Origin: Corynebacterium urogenitale
Lineage (GTDB): Bacteria > Actinomycetota > Actinomycetes > Mycobacteriales > Mycobacteriaceae
Length of the DNA: 64,000 bases
NCBI RefSeq assembly: GCF_009026825.1
Contig: NZ_CP045032.1
Location: 1,364,001 to 1,428,000 of the forward strand
Direction of reading: 5' to 3'
The translations under genes were made by a program, and so were the position numbers. This document shows, piece after piece, positions 10,149 to 19,624 of this stretch (its first letter is position 1; the number at the start of each line of letters is the position of its first letter). The notes under the pieces were generated by a model. It worked only from the letters and a program-made list of their open reading frames with translations, ran no database searches and was not told the origin of the DNA.

Positions 10149-11000
10149 TTAGACGAAACTGATCATGTTGAGCACGACCCACGTGATCATTGCTGCGGGT
10201 AGCAGGCCATCGAGACGGTCCATCAGGCCACCATGGCCCGGAAGCATTCCAGACATGTCCTTAATGCCCAAATCTCGCTTAAATTGCGACTCCACGAGGT
10301 CGCCCAACGTTCCGCAGGCTGCGAGTCCGACGCCCAGGAGCACACCAACCCAGAATGGGCCATGGAGGAGGAACACGACGCACAGCACACCAGCGATGGT
10401 GGAGAACACCACGGAGCCGCCGAAACCCTCCCAAGATTTCTTCGGGCTCACTGCTGGCGCCATGGCGTGGGTGCCGAAGAAGACACCGAAGACGTAGCCG
10501 CCCACATCGGAGGCCACCACGCAGATCATGAAGGTAAAAATGAAAGCATTGCCGGCAACGGATGCGTTCTCCATGCGTGACAGCATGGCGGCGAAGGCAC
10601 CGAACAAAGGGATCCACGTAAGAATCAGGATTCCCACCGCCGTGTCTCGGACATAATTGTGTGGCGGAGATTTCCTACCGTGGTGGAATAGCCGAGACAC
10701 CATCAGGAGCAACACGGACGTGGCGTACCCAGCCACGAGACCCGTGGTGCCAAAAGGCCAGGAAAGATAGACCATTACCTGGCTGCCGACGACCAGCATC
10801 ACTAGCGGAAGAACATAGCCTGCCTCGTAGAGACGTCGCCAGACTTCGTAGGTTGCCAGTCCCATTGCGGTGGCAACCAACGGGTACCACGCGAAAGGTG
10901 TCTGCAGACAGGCGATGACAACTGCACCAAGAAACACGCCAACGCCGATCGCCTTCTTGAGATCGCGACCGGCGCTGTTTTTCGGCTTTGGGGCTGCCAT
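10149..11000 (-). CDS. cdsA: Phosphatidate cytidylyltransferase
   Basis: CdsA makes CDP-diacylglycerol from phosphatidic acid and CTP, the branch point for phosphatidylglycerol, cardiolipin and phosphatidylinositol. The 283-residue polytopic protein carries the family signature near the C-terminus (SQFKRDLGIKDMSGMLPGHGG, then DRLDG). It has around eight hydrophobic segments. The N-terminus (AAPKPKNSAGRDLKKAIGVG) is short and basic. It starts four bases after frr and belongs to the pyrH-frr-cdsA unit, an order shared with many bacteria. It supplies precursor for the aminoacyl-PG synthase encoded at 42.9-46.0 kb. Confidence 0.95.
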   Translation of the reverse strand: MAAPKPKNSAGRDLKKAIGVGVFLGAVVIACLQTPFAWYPLVATAMGLATYEVWRRLYEAGYVLPLVMLVVGSQVMVYLSWPFGTTGLVAGYATSVLLLMVSRLFHHGRKSPPHNYVRDTAVGILILTWIPLFGAFAAMLSRMENASVAGNAFIFTFMICVVASDVGGYVFGVFFGTHAMAPAVSPKKSWEGFGGSVVFSTIAGVLCVVFLLHGPFWVGVLLGVGLAACGTLGDLVESQFKRDLGIKDMSGMLPGHGGLMDRLDGLLPAAMITWVVLNMISFV

Positions 11001-11004
11001 AAGG

Positions 11005-11562
11005 CTAGACCTCCATCAGCTCCTTCTCCTTGTTCTGAACCAAGGAGTCGATCTGGCCGACATAATTCTGGGTGACCTTGTCGAGGTCCTTCTCCGCTGC
11101 GCGGACCTCATCCTCGCCAGCCTCCCCATCCTTCTGAATGTTGTGCAGCTGTTCCATGCCCTTACGGCGAATATTACGAATGGCGATCTTGCCATCCTCG
11201 CCCTTGGACTTAGCAACCTTCACCAGATCACGGCGACGCTCCTCAGTCAGCTGCGGAACGGTCACGCGCAGAACCTGACCGTCGTTCGTCGGATTCACGC
11301 CGAGATCAGAGTTGCGGATTGCATTCTCGATCTCCTGCATAGCGGATTGCTCGTACGGCTTGATGATCAACATGCGGGGTTCCGGCACAGAGATGGTCGC
11401 CATCTGAGTGATCGGAGTGGGAACGCCGTAGTAGTCGGCGATGACACCGTTGAACATCGCGGGGTTGGCGCGACCCGTGCGGATCGTCGTCAGATCTTCG
11501 CGAACGTGCTCCACGGAGTGGGTCATGCGCTCTTCGGACTCGAGCAGAATGTCGTCAATCAT
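11005..11562 (-). CDS. frr: Ribosome recycling factor
   Basis: RRF splits post-termination ribosomes together with EF-G. The 185-residue protein shows the three-helix-bundle signatures [20 protein letters not shown] at the N-terminus and [26 protein letters not shown] in the second half. The open frame extends to 11637, but homologues begin at [13 protein letters not shown], so the ATG at 11562 is the start. It follows pyrH by 34 bp and precedes cdsA by 4 bp. Confidence 0.96.
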   Translation of the reverse strand: MIDDILLESEERMTHSVEHVREDLTTIRTGRANPAMFNGVIADYYGVPTPITQMATISVPEPRMLIIKPYEQSAMQEIENAIRNSDLGVNPTNDGQVLRVTVPQLTEERRRDLVKVAKSKGEDGKIAIRNIRRKGMEQLHNIQKDGEAGEDEVRAAEKDLDKVTQNYVGQIDSLVQNKEKELMEV

Positions 11563-11596
11563 GATTATGAATCTACCAGTCGGATAGTCGGGAAGC

Positions 11597-12325
11597 TTAC
11601 TTGGACTGAACCAATGTGCCGATCTTCTCACCCGCAACTGCGCGTGCGATATTGCCGTCGGTCAGCAGGTTGAAGACGAGGATCGGCATCTCGTTATCCA
11701 TGCACAGAGAAAAAGCAGTAGCGTCCGCTACCTTGAGCCCCTTTTCAATCACCTCGCGCGGGGTGATTTCGGTAAACAGCTCCGCGTCCGGGTTAGTGCG
11801 AGGGTCATCGCTGTACACCCCATCCACGGCCTTTGCCATCAGGAGGACATCACAGCCGATCTCCAATGCGCGCTGAGCGGCTGTCGTGTCCGTGGAGAAG
11901 TATGGCATGCCCATACCGGCTCCGAAGATCACCACGCGCCCCTTCTGTAGGTGGCGATCCGCGCGCAATGGCAGGTACGGTTCGGCTACCTGCGTCATCT
12001 GAATGGCGGTCTGCACGCGGCAGTCCACGCCCTCCTGCATGAGGAAATCCTGCAGCGCCAGGCAGTTCATGACTGTGCCGAGCATACCCATGTAATCGGA
12101 GCGTGAACGGTCGAGGCCACGCTGCTGGAGCTCGGCACCGCGGAAGAAGTTTCCACCGCCGATCACCACTGCAACTTCCGTCCCGGTTTTTGTGACTTCA
12201 GCGATCTGACGGGCAACGTTTTGCACGACATCTGGATCCACACCTACTTGCCCACCACCGAACATCTCGCCGCCGAGCTTGAGCATCACGCGCTTGAATG
12301 CGGTCCTATTTTCGCTGCTAGTCAC
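11597..12325 (-). CDS. pyrH: UMP kinase
   Basis: PyrH phosphorylates UMP to UDP in pyrimidine nucleotide synthesis and is a hexameric amino-acid-kinase-fold enzyme. The 242-residue sequence shows the KLGGEMFGG nucleotide-binding segment, [15 protein letters not shown], and [34 protein letters not shown]. Length is normal. It heads the pyrH-frr-cdsA unit and is separated from tsf by a strong terminator, so it should have its own promoter in the ~110 bp upstream. Confidence 0.96.
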   Translation of the reverse strand: MTSSENRTAFKRVMLKLGGEMFGGGQVGVDPDVVQNVARQIAEVTKTGTEVAVVIGGGNFFRGAELQQRGLDRSRSDYMGMLGTVMNCLALQDFLMQEGVDCRVQTAIQMTQVAEPYLPLRADRHLQKGRVVIFGAGMGMPYFSTDTTAAQRALEIGCDVLLMAKAVDGVYSDDPRTNPDAELFTEITPREVIEKGLKVADATAFSLCMDNEMPILVFNLLTDGNIARAVAGEKIGTLVQSK

Positions 12326-12438
12326 CTGTTATCTCCTTGATTCATGGAATTCGTAGGCGGTTGCTGAAATTCTGCCACGGCCATCTTACCGGTTTGGGCC
12401 ACACGCTCCTGTGTTGACGCTCCCGTTGGCAAGCCAAA

Positions 12439-12467
12439 ACCCACCTCACGCAGCAACGGAGGTGGGT
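12439..12467 (-). terminator. Rho-independent terminator of rpsB-tsf
   Basis: Reading the minus strand, a perfect 9-bp stem (ACCCACCTC / GAGGTGGGT) with an 11-nt loop is followed directly by TTTTGG. It sits 25 bp after the tsf stop codon. Confidence 0.85.
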
Positions 12468-12491
12468 AATATTCGTCGGGCTAGTCAGGGA

Positions 12492-13310
12492 TTAGGACTG
12501 GCCAACCTCGAAACGGATGAAGCCGGTCAGTTCGATGCCAGCCTCATCAGCAACCTGCTTGACGGTCTTCTTGGACTCGGTCACAGAAGGCTGCTCAACC
12601 AGAACGGCATCCTTGAAGAAGCCCTTCACGCGACCCTCGATGATATTCGGCAGAGCCTTCTCCGGCTTGCCCTCCTCGCGAGCGGTAGCCTCTGCGATCT
12701 CGCGCTCCTTAGCCACAACATCAGCTGGGACGTCATCGATGGTCAGGTAGCGAGCCTTGAGGGCGGCAACCTGCATGGCAGCTGCGCGTGCAGCCTCCTC
12801 GTTGTCACCGGTGTAGGACACCAGCACGCCAACGGCTGGTGGCAGATCAGCAGAGCGGTGGTGCAGGTAAACAGCAACCTTGTCGCCCTCGATGGTGGCG
12901 GCGCGCTTCAGCTCCAACTTCTCGCCAATCTTGGCGGACAGCTGTTGAAGAGCCTCAAGTGCGGTCTGGCCGTCGACCTGTACGTTCTCCAGCTCTTCGC
13001 GGGAGTTTGCCTTGGCAGCAGCAGCGGCCTTCGCAACCTTGTTAGCGAACTCGATGAACTCGGAGTTCTTAGCCACGAAGTCGGTCTCAGCGTTGACCTC
13101 GATCATGGTGTTGCCGGAAACGGCGATGAGGCCTTCGGATGCGGAGCGCTCGGCGCGCTTACCCACGTCCTTGGCACCCTTGATGCGCAGGATCTCGATG
13201 GCCTTGTCGAAGTCGCCTGCGGCTTCCTCCAGGGCCTTCTTGCAGTCCATCATGCCGGAGCCGGTGATCTGGCGGAGCTTCTTAACGTCTGCTGCGGTGT
13301 AGTTCGCCAT
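12492..13310 (-). CDS. tsf: Elongation factor Ts
   Basis: EF-Ts is the guanine-nucleotide exchange factor for EF-Tu. The 272-residue protein begins [27 protein letters not shown] and contains the conserved [10 protein letters not shown] core. The frame is open to 13361, but the ATG at 13310 has AAGGAGG eight bases upstream and matches homologues. It is downstream of rpsB in the usual order and is followed by a rho-independent terminator. The 131-bp rpsB-tsf spacer carries a 7-bp inverted repeat (13381-13387 with 13423-13429) that could tune readthrough. Confidence 0.97.
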   Translation of the reverse strand: MANYTAADVKKLRQITGSGMMDCKKALEEAAGDFDKAIEILRIKGAKDVGKRAERSASEGLIAVSGNTMIEVNAETDFVAKNSEFIEFANKVAKAAAAAKANSREELENVQVDGQTALEALQQLSAKIGEKLELKRAATIEGDKVAVYLHHRSADLPPAVGVLVSYTGDNEEAARAAAMQVAALKARYLTIDDVPADVVAKEREIAEATAREEGKPEKALPNIIEGRVKGFFKDAVLVEQPSVTESKKTVKQVADEAGIELTGFIRFEVGQS

Positions 13311-13441
13311 GAGTGGCGTTCCTCCTTGTTGGTGGAAAATTGTCAGTGGCTGCTCGTTCAACAGCCTAAATTATGACAAGCGCCCACGCCCGTCGAAGAA
13401 CTTTTCGTGTGTTCCATCCGGGGTGGGCGGCATGTATGCAC

Positions 13442-14251
13442 TTACTCTGCGGACTTTTCCTCAGATGCCTCAGCAGCTGGAGCCTCGGTGGACTCAGCGG
13501 CCTCAGCCTGTGCCTTATCAGCATCGCCGGCAGCCTCCTTAGCTGCAGCTTCCTGACGCTCGGCACGGGCTGCGCGACCAGCCTCAACAGCGTGGGAAAT
13601 CACGGAGGTCAGCAGGTTAGCGGAGCGAATGGCATCGTCGTTGCCCGGAATTGGGTAATCGACAACATCAGGGTCGCAGTTGGTGTCCAGGATGGCCACG
13701 ACTGGGATGTTCAGCTTGTGAGCCTCGGAGACTGCGATGTGCTCCTTGTTGGTGTCCACGATCCACAGTGCGGAAGGAACCTTGGACATGTTGGAAATAC
13801 CGCCCAGCACGCGCTCCAGCTTGTTGCGCTCACGGGTCAGCATGAGAACTTCCTTCTTGGTGCGGCCCTTGTAGCCGTCTTCAGCAGCGTCCATGGCCTG
13901 GAGCTCCTTGAGACGGTGCAGACGCTTCGCAACAGTCTGGAAGTTGGTCAGCATACCGCCCAGCCAACGGTGGTTGACGTATGGCATGCCAACGCGCTCA
14001 GCCTCGGTCTGTACTGCTTCCTGAGCCTGCTTCTTGGTACCGACGTACAGGATGTTGCCGCCGTGGGCAACGGTCTCCTTGACGAACTCGTAAGCCTCGT
14101 CAATGAAGGTCAGAGTCTGCTGCAGGTCGATGATGTAGATGCCGTTGCGGTCGGTGAAGATGAAACGCTTCATCTTCGGGTTCCAACGACGGGTCTGGTG
14201 ACCGAAGTGGACACCAGCGTCCAGCAGCTCGCGCATAGTAACAACAGCCAT
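13442..14251 (-). CDS. rpsB: 30S ribosomal protein S2
   Basis: S2 binds the head-body junction of the 30S subunit. The 269-residue protein opens with [26 protein letters not shown] and contains the DTNCDPD and [10 protein letters not shown] segments. The last ~50 residues are an Ala/Glu-rich, probably disordered tail, common in actinobacterial S2. No Shine-Dalgarno sequence precedes the ATG; instead the bases just upstream belong to a compact folded-RNA candidate (see 14261-14309). It forms an operon with tsf. Confidence 0.97.
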   Translation of the reverse strand: MAVVTMRELLDAGVHFGHQTRRWNPKMKRFIFTDRNGIYIIDLQQTLTFIDEAYEFVKETVAHGGNILYVGTKKQAQEAVQTEAERVGMPYVNHRWLGGMLTNFQTVAKRLHRLKELQAMDAAEDGYKGRTKKEVLMLTRERNKLERVLGGISNMSKVPSALWIVDTNKEHIAVSEAHKLNIPVVAILDTNCDPDVVDYPIPGNDDAIRSANLLTSVISHAVEAGRAARAERQEAAAKEAAGDADKAQAEAAESTEAPAAEASEEKSAE

Positions 14252-14260
14252 GGTGTTACA

Positions 14261-14309
14261 GGGACGTTCTTCGCCATCATGGCGCCCAGATCTCTTGGGA
14301 TGCCGTCCC
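14261..14309 (-). promoter_or_regulatory. Putative structured leader RNA of rpsB (three-way junction)
   Basis: On the rpsB mRNA strand an outer 6-bp stem GGGACG/CGTCCC (14304-14309 with 14261-14266) encloses two directly adjacent hairpins. One is CCCA/TGGG with a 7-nt loop (14285-14299); the other is CGCC/GGCG with a 5-nt loop (14272-14284, extendable to 6 bp). The fold ends nine bases before the start codon. The rest of the 468-bp interval to the M23 gene shows no convincing ORF or RNA gene; it must hold the promoters of both divergent genes. Autoregulation by S2 is inference. Confidence 0.45.
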
Positions 14310-14719
14310 TTCCTCGCTTTCGAAAGTTTAGAGTTTTACGGTTTTCTTTCGGCGCACTCGCATCATCCGGTTGTGAATGGTGTTTATGCACCGGCCTGGC
14401 AGATTTTCCCTGGCTGTGCCCAACCTTGTGTGCCCTGGCATTTGTACCGGGGACCGTGACGGTGGGCCTCATGTAGGGGTCGCGATGTATCTACGCGTAG
14501 TCAGTGCGTTGGGCATAGCGGGGGCTATCGCGCAGCTCCCTGTCCACCCACTTCTGGGCATGGCTATGTACAAGCACACTGCTAAGCAAGGACGATACCC
14601 CATTTTCGGCCCCCCTGCCAACTTGAATCACCAGCATGTCTGTGGAAAACGTGGCTTTGTCCACAGGCAGCTCATGTGCTGTATTGCCCTGCTGATGTCC
14701 GACGCCAATAGTCGGCACT

Positions 14720-15271
14720 ATGAAGCTTTTTCCTCTAGCACTGCTCACAGCGTTGGCCTTCCTCTTAGCAACGCCTACTCCCCTTCAGCTATCGCCGGAA
14801 TGGATACAACTGGCTGCTCCACAGCCATCGGCGACTCACCGCCTGCCCATCACCCACCCGCCAGGTGCGGAACCAGCGAGCTTCGTGCTCGCACCAGCAG
14901 ATATTCCCGAGGAAAACTGGAATGCGGGTCATCGTGGCGTCGATCTCGACGCACAGCCGGGGGACGCAATCTACGCCAGTCGCGGTGGCACCGTTCATTT
15001 CGCCGGCGTGATCGCAGGAACACCTGTAGTCTCGATTCTCCATGCCGATGGAGTGCGGACCACCTACGAACCGGTTATCCGCAGCGTGACCAAAGGCGAG
15101 CAGGTCAGACGTGGGCAAGTTATCGGTCACCTCGCCAACACTGCGACCTTGCCGGAAACTGCGCGCACCGATCTAGGACTGTCGTGGGGCGCGAAAATCG
15201 GCGAGCGCTACCTCGATCCCATGACGTTGCTGGGCTCACCGCGCGTACGGCTGAAAATCGCTAACGCGTAA
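14720..15271 (+). CDS. Exported M23-family peptidase-like protein, degenerate active site
   Basis: This 183-residue protein has a hydrophobic N-terminal signal sequence (roughly residues 2-20) and a LytM/M23 domain. The first zinc-site motif is intact (HRGVDLD, His71 and Asp75). At the second site the usual HxH is replaced by GLS before WGA, so the catalytic and zinc-binding histidines are missing (Ser155 at the position of the last His). It is therefore more likely a cell-wall binding or regulatory homologue than an active endopeptidase. The place next to rpsB on the opposite strand is conserved for M23 genes in actinobacteria. It ends 24 bp from the convergent xerC. Confidence 0.8.
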   Translation: MKLFPLALLTALAFLLATPTPLQLSPEWIQLAAPQPSATHRLPITHPPGAEPASFVLAPADIPEENWNAGHRGVDLDAQPGDAIYASRGGTVHFAGVIAGTPVVSILHADGVRTTYEPVIRSVTKGEQVRRGQVIGHLANTATLPETARTDLGLSWGAKIGERYLDPMTLLGSPRVRLKIANA

Positions 15272-15295
15272 CTCCTGGAGCGGGGTGCCGGATAA

Positions 15296-16252
15296 CTAAG
15301 CACCACTGCGGGGATGGGCCTGCTTGAACACCGCCTGCAAACGCTCGGTGCCGACGTGTGTATAGATCTGCGTGGTTACCATGCTCGAGTGTCCGAGGAG
15401 TTCCTGAACAACACGAAGATCGGCTCCACCCTCCAAGACTGCTGTTGCTGCGGAATGGCGCAGCCCATGGGGTGCCAGCGTGGGACCGTCTGCTGCACCC
15501 GTGGCTAAACGGACAAGTCTGCGCACCTGACGCTGGTCGATGCGGCCACCACGTACACCGACAAAGAGAGCTGTGGGGACCTCCTTGGCATCATTGCGCG
15601 GGAAGAGTTGATGGCGCACGTCAATCCAGGCGTTGAGTGCCGAAAGCACGGTCGGACCGAAAGGCACTACGCGCGTCTTGTTGCCCTTACCCGTAACACG
15701 GAGGAAACGCCGATCGAGATCCACATCCGCGAGGTCGGCTCCCGTGAGCTCACTGACGCGGATTCCCGTGGCATACAGCAACTCGAGCATCGCCCAATCG
15801 CGAGTAGCCACGGGGTTGTGCTTTTCCTGCTGTGCCATTTCGCGTGCTGTATCCAATACCTCCTGCGCTTGGTCTTCACGCAGAACTCGTGGCAAGGTGC
15901 GCTGAGGTTTCGGCGCTTTGAGCGCAGAGACCGGGTTAGCGGGCAGGAGTCCACGGTGGACGAGATAACCGCCGAAGCTCTTCATCGAGGAAGCAAGCCG
16001 GGCAAGGCTTGCGCGCGAAGCACCATTGTCAACTGCCCAACCCAAAACATCACGGGCACGATCGAGAGTGAACTGGTCAAGACTCTGCAAGCCTTCACAA
16101 GCCGCACGGAGGTCCCCCATGTACGCCCGAATAGTGTTCTCAGAACGTCCAAGCACGAGGCGCAAGTGGTCCTCGTACCCACTCAAGGCGTGCTCAAGTT
16201 CCGTCTGTACAGAACCTGTGGTGTTGCTGGAGTGACTCATGTGGCTAAGCAT
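15296..16252 (-). CDS. xerC: Tyrosine recombinase XerC
   Basis: XerC resolves chromosome dimers at dif with XerD and FtsK. The 318-residue protein has an N-terminal SAM-like DNA-binding domain (LSGYEDHLRLVLGRSENTIRAY) and a catalytic domain. Catalytic residues are seen in TGIRVSELTG (Arg), HGLRHSAAT (His-x-x-Arg), LLGHSSM (His) and the nucleophile in TQIYTHV (Tyr). The downstream position in yraN-comM-dprA-xerC is the usual actinobacterial context. The start at 16252 has a GAGG nearby; the ATG at 16240 is also possible. Confidence 0.93.
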   Translation of the reverse strand: MLSHMSHSSNTTGSVQTELEHALSGYEDHLRLVLGRSENTIRAYMGDLRAACEGLQSLDQFTLDRARDVLGWAVDNGASRASLARLASSMKSFGGYLVHRGLLPANPVSALKAPKPQRTLPRVLREDQAQEVLDTAREMAQQEKHNPVATRDWAMLELLYATGIRVSELTGADLADVDLDRRFLRVTGKGNKTRVVPFGPTVLSALNAWIDVRHQLFPRNDAKEVPTALFVGVRGGRIDQRQVRRLVRLATGAADGPTLAPHGLRHSAATAVLEGGADLRVVQELLGHSSMVTTQIYTHVGTERLQAVFKQAHPRSGA

Positions 16253-16277
16253 AGTGCCTCTACAAAACCGCGCGCAC

Positions 16278-17528
16278 TCACCTTATCGTTGGTCGCCCTT
16301 CTTCCTCATGCGTCTTGACCCAGCGGTCCCCTTCCCTGCGCAACAGGCCAGCGCTTTCTAGCTTGCGCACGGTGCGAACGATCATCTGCGAACTAAGCCC
16401 CGTGTCACGCTGAATCTGAGCGAGCTGCCCAGTTGCGTCATGTTCCACCCCGGCGGCGTCAAACACGGCGGTTTCCTGCCAACTCAATGCGGGGCCTTCC
16501 TCCATCGCCTCGTCGCCGGAAAGCGGAATCTCTAACTGTGCACCCACTGGTTCCAGAATCTCAAGAATGTCCTGGGTGTTACGGATGAGATGCGCACGCC
16601 CCTGCTGAATCCGACGTAAACTCCCCTGACTCGCAGCCACATCCACTGGCCCCGGCACGGCAAGACACGGCTTGAGCATCGCCTCAGCCCAGTTCATTGT
16701 GTTGATCGCACCCGAACGATACGGAGCTTCCACCATGAGCGTGGCTCTCGACACCGCGGCGGCCAATCTATTGCGTGTGAGAAATCGATGCCGCGCAGGC
16801 GGGGTGCCCGGCGCGTATTCACTGACCACCAAGCCACCGTTGCACAGGATCGCATCGAAAAGTTCCTGGTTCTTTCGCGGATAGGCGACATCCGCCCCGC
16901 AGGCGAGAAACACCACTGTGGGAACGCCCGCTTCCAATGCAGCCCGATGCGCTGATTTGTCGATGCCCTCTGCTCCTCCGGACACTATCGTGTATCTCTG
17001 TTCCGCCAATTCTGTACTGAACTGGTGAGTGATCTGTCTCCCGTAGCGCGTAGCCGCGCGGGTGCCCACCACAGTGATAGAGCGTTGGACCAGTTGTGCG
17101 AGGTTCCCCTCACCCCGAACCCACAATGCAAAAGGGGCTTCCGCTTGTCCTCGAACGCCCGCGCTACTATCCGCGCCTGCACGTCCCATGGTGATAAACG
17201 CTGCGTCCAGCTCAACTGGCCATTCATCATCTTCGGGTGTGAGCAGTCGCAAACCCTGGGCGCTGGCCTGCTCCCATTCCTGCCACGGGTCGCAGTCGGC
17301 TCTGTGTGATGTCGTATCGAGAACAGCCTGGGGCAATTTACTGTCTCGCCGGTAGATTCGCCGAGCGAGTTCTTCCACGGCCCCTGGCACATCGTTCGAA
17401 ATTCGATGTTCCCATCCTCCGGGCCACAATAAATCAAGGACATCTGGCCGTGATCCCTCGATGACATGCCGCAGGTAGATCCAGGCTGCGCGGCGTCGAT
17501 CCGCTTCCCTAGCCCTCGTATTGTTCAT
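16278..17528 (-). CDS. dprA: DNA-processing protein DprA
   Basis: DprA loads RecA on incoming single-stranded DNA during transformation. The 416-residue protein has a Rossmann-like core with VGTRAATRYGRQ, SGGAEGIDKSAHRAAL and FLTRNRLAAAVSRATLMVEAP. A C-terminal winged-helix domain (ATGQLAQIQRDTGLSSQMIVRTVRKLESAGLLRREG) completes the architecture. A G-rich ribosome-binding site precedes the ATG. It lies between comM and xerC with short spacers (30 and 25 bp). A competence-type module is present, although the DNA-uptake genes are not in this window. Confidence 0.94.
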   Translation of the reverse strand: MNNTRAREADRRRAAWIYLRHVIEGSRPDVLDLLWPGGWEHRISNDVPGAVEELARRIYRRDSKLPQAVLDTTSHRADCDPWQEWEQASAQGLRLLTPEDDEWPVELDAAFITMGRAGADSSAGVRGQAEAPFALWVRGEGNLAQLVQRSITVVGTRAATRYGRQITHQFSTELAEQRYTIVSGGAEGIDKSAHRAALEAGVPTVVFLACGADVAYPRKNQELFDAILCNGGLVVSEYAPGTPPARHRFLTRNRLAAAVSRATLMVEAPYRSGAINTMNWAEAMLKPCLAVPGPVDVAASQGSLRRIQQGRAHLIRNTQDILEILEPVGAQLEIPLSGDEAMEEGPALSWQETAVFDAAGVEHDATGQLAQIQRDTGLSSQMIVRTVRKLESAGLLRREGDRWVKTHEEEGRPTIR

Positions 17529-17558
17529 ATTTGTCTTCCCCCCTTGGTCTCAGCGCCA

Positions 17559-19136
17559 CTAGTTGTCAACGCTGTAAAGCTCAACGGCGTCCAGCACATC
17601 ACCGATTGTCGGCTGCTTCCCGCCCCGCAAGTCGCACAAAGTCCAGCTGACCCGCAACGCCCGGTCAATTCCGCGCTGCGATAGTCCACCACCACGCAAC
17701 ATGTCCTGGAGTGCATACATCCCCGCATCCTCGGCAGGGAAATCTCTACGGAGTATTGTCCCCGGCACGGTCGCATTGACCCAGTCTCGTTCGCTTTTCT
17801 TCCTATCCACGCCACGCCAGCGTGCCCGCGCCCTGTCGTCTGCCAGACAAACTCTTTCGCGGATAGTATCTGTGGTTTCCTCCCCACCCTCTTTGAGCAC
17901 GGCTAGTTTATTGCTCCGAGTACGGGCAAAAACATCGATGCGCTCACGCAAGGGGCCAGATAGCTTCGCCTGGTAGCGCACTCGCGCCCCGGAAGGGCAT
18001 GTGCAGTCGGCATCGAACTCCGCACCACACGGGCACGGATTCGCGGCACACACCAGCTGGAACTGTGCTGGGAAACGCACGCTACGGCGTTGCCGCAGTA
18101 ATTCCACCCTGTGGTTTTCCATCGGCACGCGCAGCGTGTCCAGTACTGGGCGCGCAACCTCGGCGATTTCGTCAATAAACAACACCCCGTGGTGAGCCAA
18201 GCTCACCGCGCCGGGAACTGGTCGAGCCCCACCGCCGATGAGTCCGGCCTGCGACACCGTGTGATGCGGGGCTACGAAGGGTCGGATACCGGCAAAAATA
18301 CCTTCCATATTGCCCTTTTGCCCTGCGATCGAATGAAGTGCTGCGGCTTCCATCTTCTCTGCCGTGCTCATGGGAGGCAGAATGCCAGGCAAACGCTGGG
18401 CCAACATCGATTTCCCCGATCCCGGTGGCCCGAGAAGGAGCAACGCGTGTCCACCTGCAGCTGCAATCTCCACCGCTCGGCGGGCCTCCGGCTGGGAAAC
18501 AACATCCGCCATATCCCCTGCCTCCTGCCCACTCGGGGCAGCCTGACCGAGCTGCTCTACTCCACCGAGCAAAGAGATAAACTCACGAACCTCGAGCAGA
18601 CCAGCATGCGTCCGCATCCATTCCACGACCTCCAACAGGGTATCGGCCACGAGGACGACGATCCCCTCCACCATGTCCGCTGCCTGGTGTGCCTCGGCAG
18701 CATTGGCCTGTGGCACCACTACCCTACGAAAGCCCCGCCGCCTGGCCGCAACAATGATCGGTAGCACTCCCGGCACCGCCCGCAAACGCCCATCAAGACC
18801 GAGCTCACCCACGAGGACGGTGCCTTCCATCCAATCCTGTGTCGACGGTCCCATCTCCTTGGCCACCAACATCGCACACACCATCGCCAGGTCGTACCCC
18901 GCTCCTGTTTTCGGAACTCCCGCCGGCGAAAGGCTCATCACCACACGCTGCCCAGGCCACTGCAGGCCCGAGTTGTTGAGCGCCGCCCGTACGCGATCGC
19001 GTGCTTGCACCACTGCGGCATCACCCATGCCGATCACGCTGATCCCAGGCAAGCCCAAGCCCAGGTCACATTCCACGCGCACGACTAGCCCCTCGAGCCC
19101 CTCGAGCGCCATTGCAAATGTATGTCCCACACCCAT
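17559..19136 (-). CDS. comM: ComM/YifB family Mg-chelatase-like AAA ATPase
   Basis: ComM is a hexameric AAA+ helicase that promotes branch migration during integration of transforming DNA. The 525-residue protein has the N-terminal Lon-S16-like fold (GLPGISVIGMGDAAVVQARDR), the Walker A GPPGSGKSMLAQRLPGILP, Walker B VLFIDEIAEV, and a zinc-type cysteine cluster (CAANPCPCGAEFDADCTC) before the C-terminal Mg-chelatase domain. It is slightly longer than the usual ~505 residues. It starts 3 bp after yraN and precedes dprA. Confidence 0.93.
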   Translation of the reverse strand: MGVGHTFAMALEGLEGLVVRVECDLGLGLPGISVIGMGDAAVVQARDRVRAALNNSGLQWPGQRVVMSLSPAGVPKTGAGYDLAMVCAMLVAKEMGPSTQDWMEGTVLVGELGLDGRLRAVPGVLPIIVAARRRGFRRVVVPQANAAEAHQAADMVEGIVVLVADTLLEVVEWMRTHAGLLEVREFISLLGGVEQLGQAAPSGQEAGDMADVVSQPEARRAVEIAAAGGHALLLLGPPGSGKSMLAQRLPGILPPMSTAEKMEAAALHSIAGQKGNMEGIFAGIRPFVAPHHTVSQAGLIGGGARPVPGAVSLAHHGVLFIDEIAEVARPVLDTLRVPMENHRVELLRQRRSVRFPAQFQLVCAANPCPCGAEFDADCTCPSGARVRYQAKLSGPLRERIDVFARTRSNKLAVLKEGGEETTDTIRERVCLADDRARARWRGVDRKKSERDWVNATVPGTILRRDFPAEDAGMYALQDMLRGGGLSQRGIDRALRVSWTLCDLRGGKQPTIGDVLDAVELYSVDN

Positions 19137-19139
19137 CGT

Positions 19140-19535
19140 TTACATGCACCCCACAACGTGATCGCGAACCCCTTGTGGCCCGACATCTATGACGTCGATC
19201 GCCACCGCAGCCTGCCCCAGACCACGCTCACGCAGCTCCTCACGTCGCTCCCGCAACCACAGCGCTGTCGCCCTGCGCAGCTTCAGCAGCTTCTCCGCCG
19301 TCACGGCCGCAGCCCCGCCACCGAAGGTTGTCGTACTGCGGTACTTCACTTCCACCACTGTGACCACCTTCTCGCGGTCGAGGGCAACAATATCCAGTTC
19401 CCCATACCGGCAGTGCCAATTGCGATCGAGAATCGCCCACCCCAGTGCCTCCAGGTACTGCACAGCGATCTCTTCTCCCCTATGTCCCACATCCCTTGTT
19501 GTCATGCCACGCACTATGGCATACCCGTGAGACAT
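19140..19535 (-). CDS. YraN/UPF0102 endonuclease-fold protein
   Basis: The UPF0102 family has a restriction-endonuclease-like fold of unknown physiological role. The 131-residue protein shows GHRGEEIAVQYLEALGWAILDRNWHCRYGELDIVALD and VVEVKYRS, containing the E...ELD...VEVK residues of a PD-(D/E)XK-type site. The start at 19535 has GGAG eight bases upstream; homologues often begin at MTTRD (19505), which has no visible site. It is the first gene of the yraN-comM-dprA-xerC unit, consistent with a role in DNA processing. Confidence 0.88.
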   Translation of the reverse strand: MSHGYAIVRGMTTRDVGHRGEEIAVQYLEALGWAILDRNWHCRYGELDIVALDREKVVTVVEVKYRSTTTFGGGAAAVTAEKLLKLRRATALWLRERREELRERGLGQAAVAIDVIDVGPQGVRDHVVGCM

Positions 19536-19568
19536 GAAGCTCTCCAGCGACCCCTTTAAAAATGCAAA

Positions 19569-19599
19569 AGCCCAGGAGGCTGTGGATAACTCCTGGGCT
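19569..19599 (-). terminator. Terminator after DUF2469 gene
   Basis: A perfect 10-bp stem (AGCCCAGGAG / CTCCTGGGCT) with an 11-nt loop is followed on the minus strand by TTTGCATTTTT. It ends the rnhB-DUF2469 transcript before yraN. The plus-strand side also carries a T-run, but no plus-strand gene reads into it. Confidence 0.85.
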
Positions 19600-19624
19600 G
19601 TGGAAAACTTTTTTGCTCGGTTAA

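Noticed and set aside
12411..13376. Plus-strand ORF opposite tsf
   Set aside because: It runs through the tsf coding region and its terminator; EF-Ts on the minus strand is certain.
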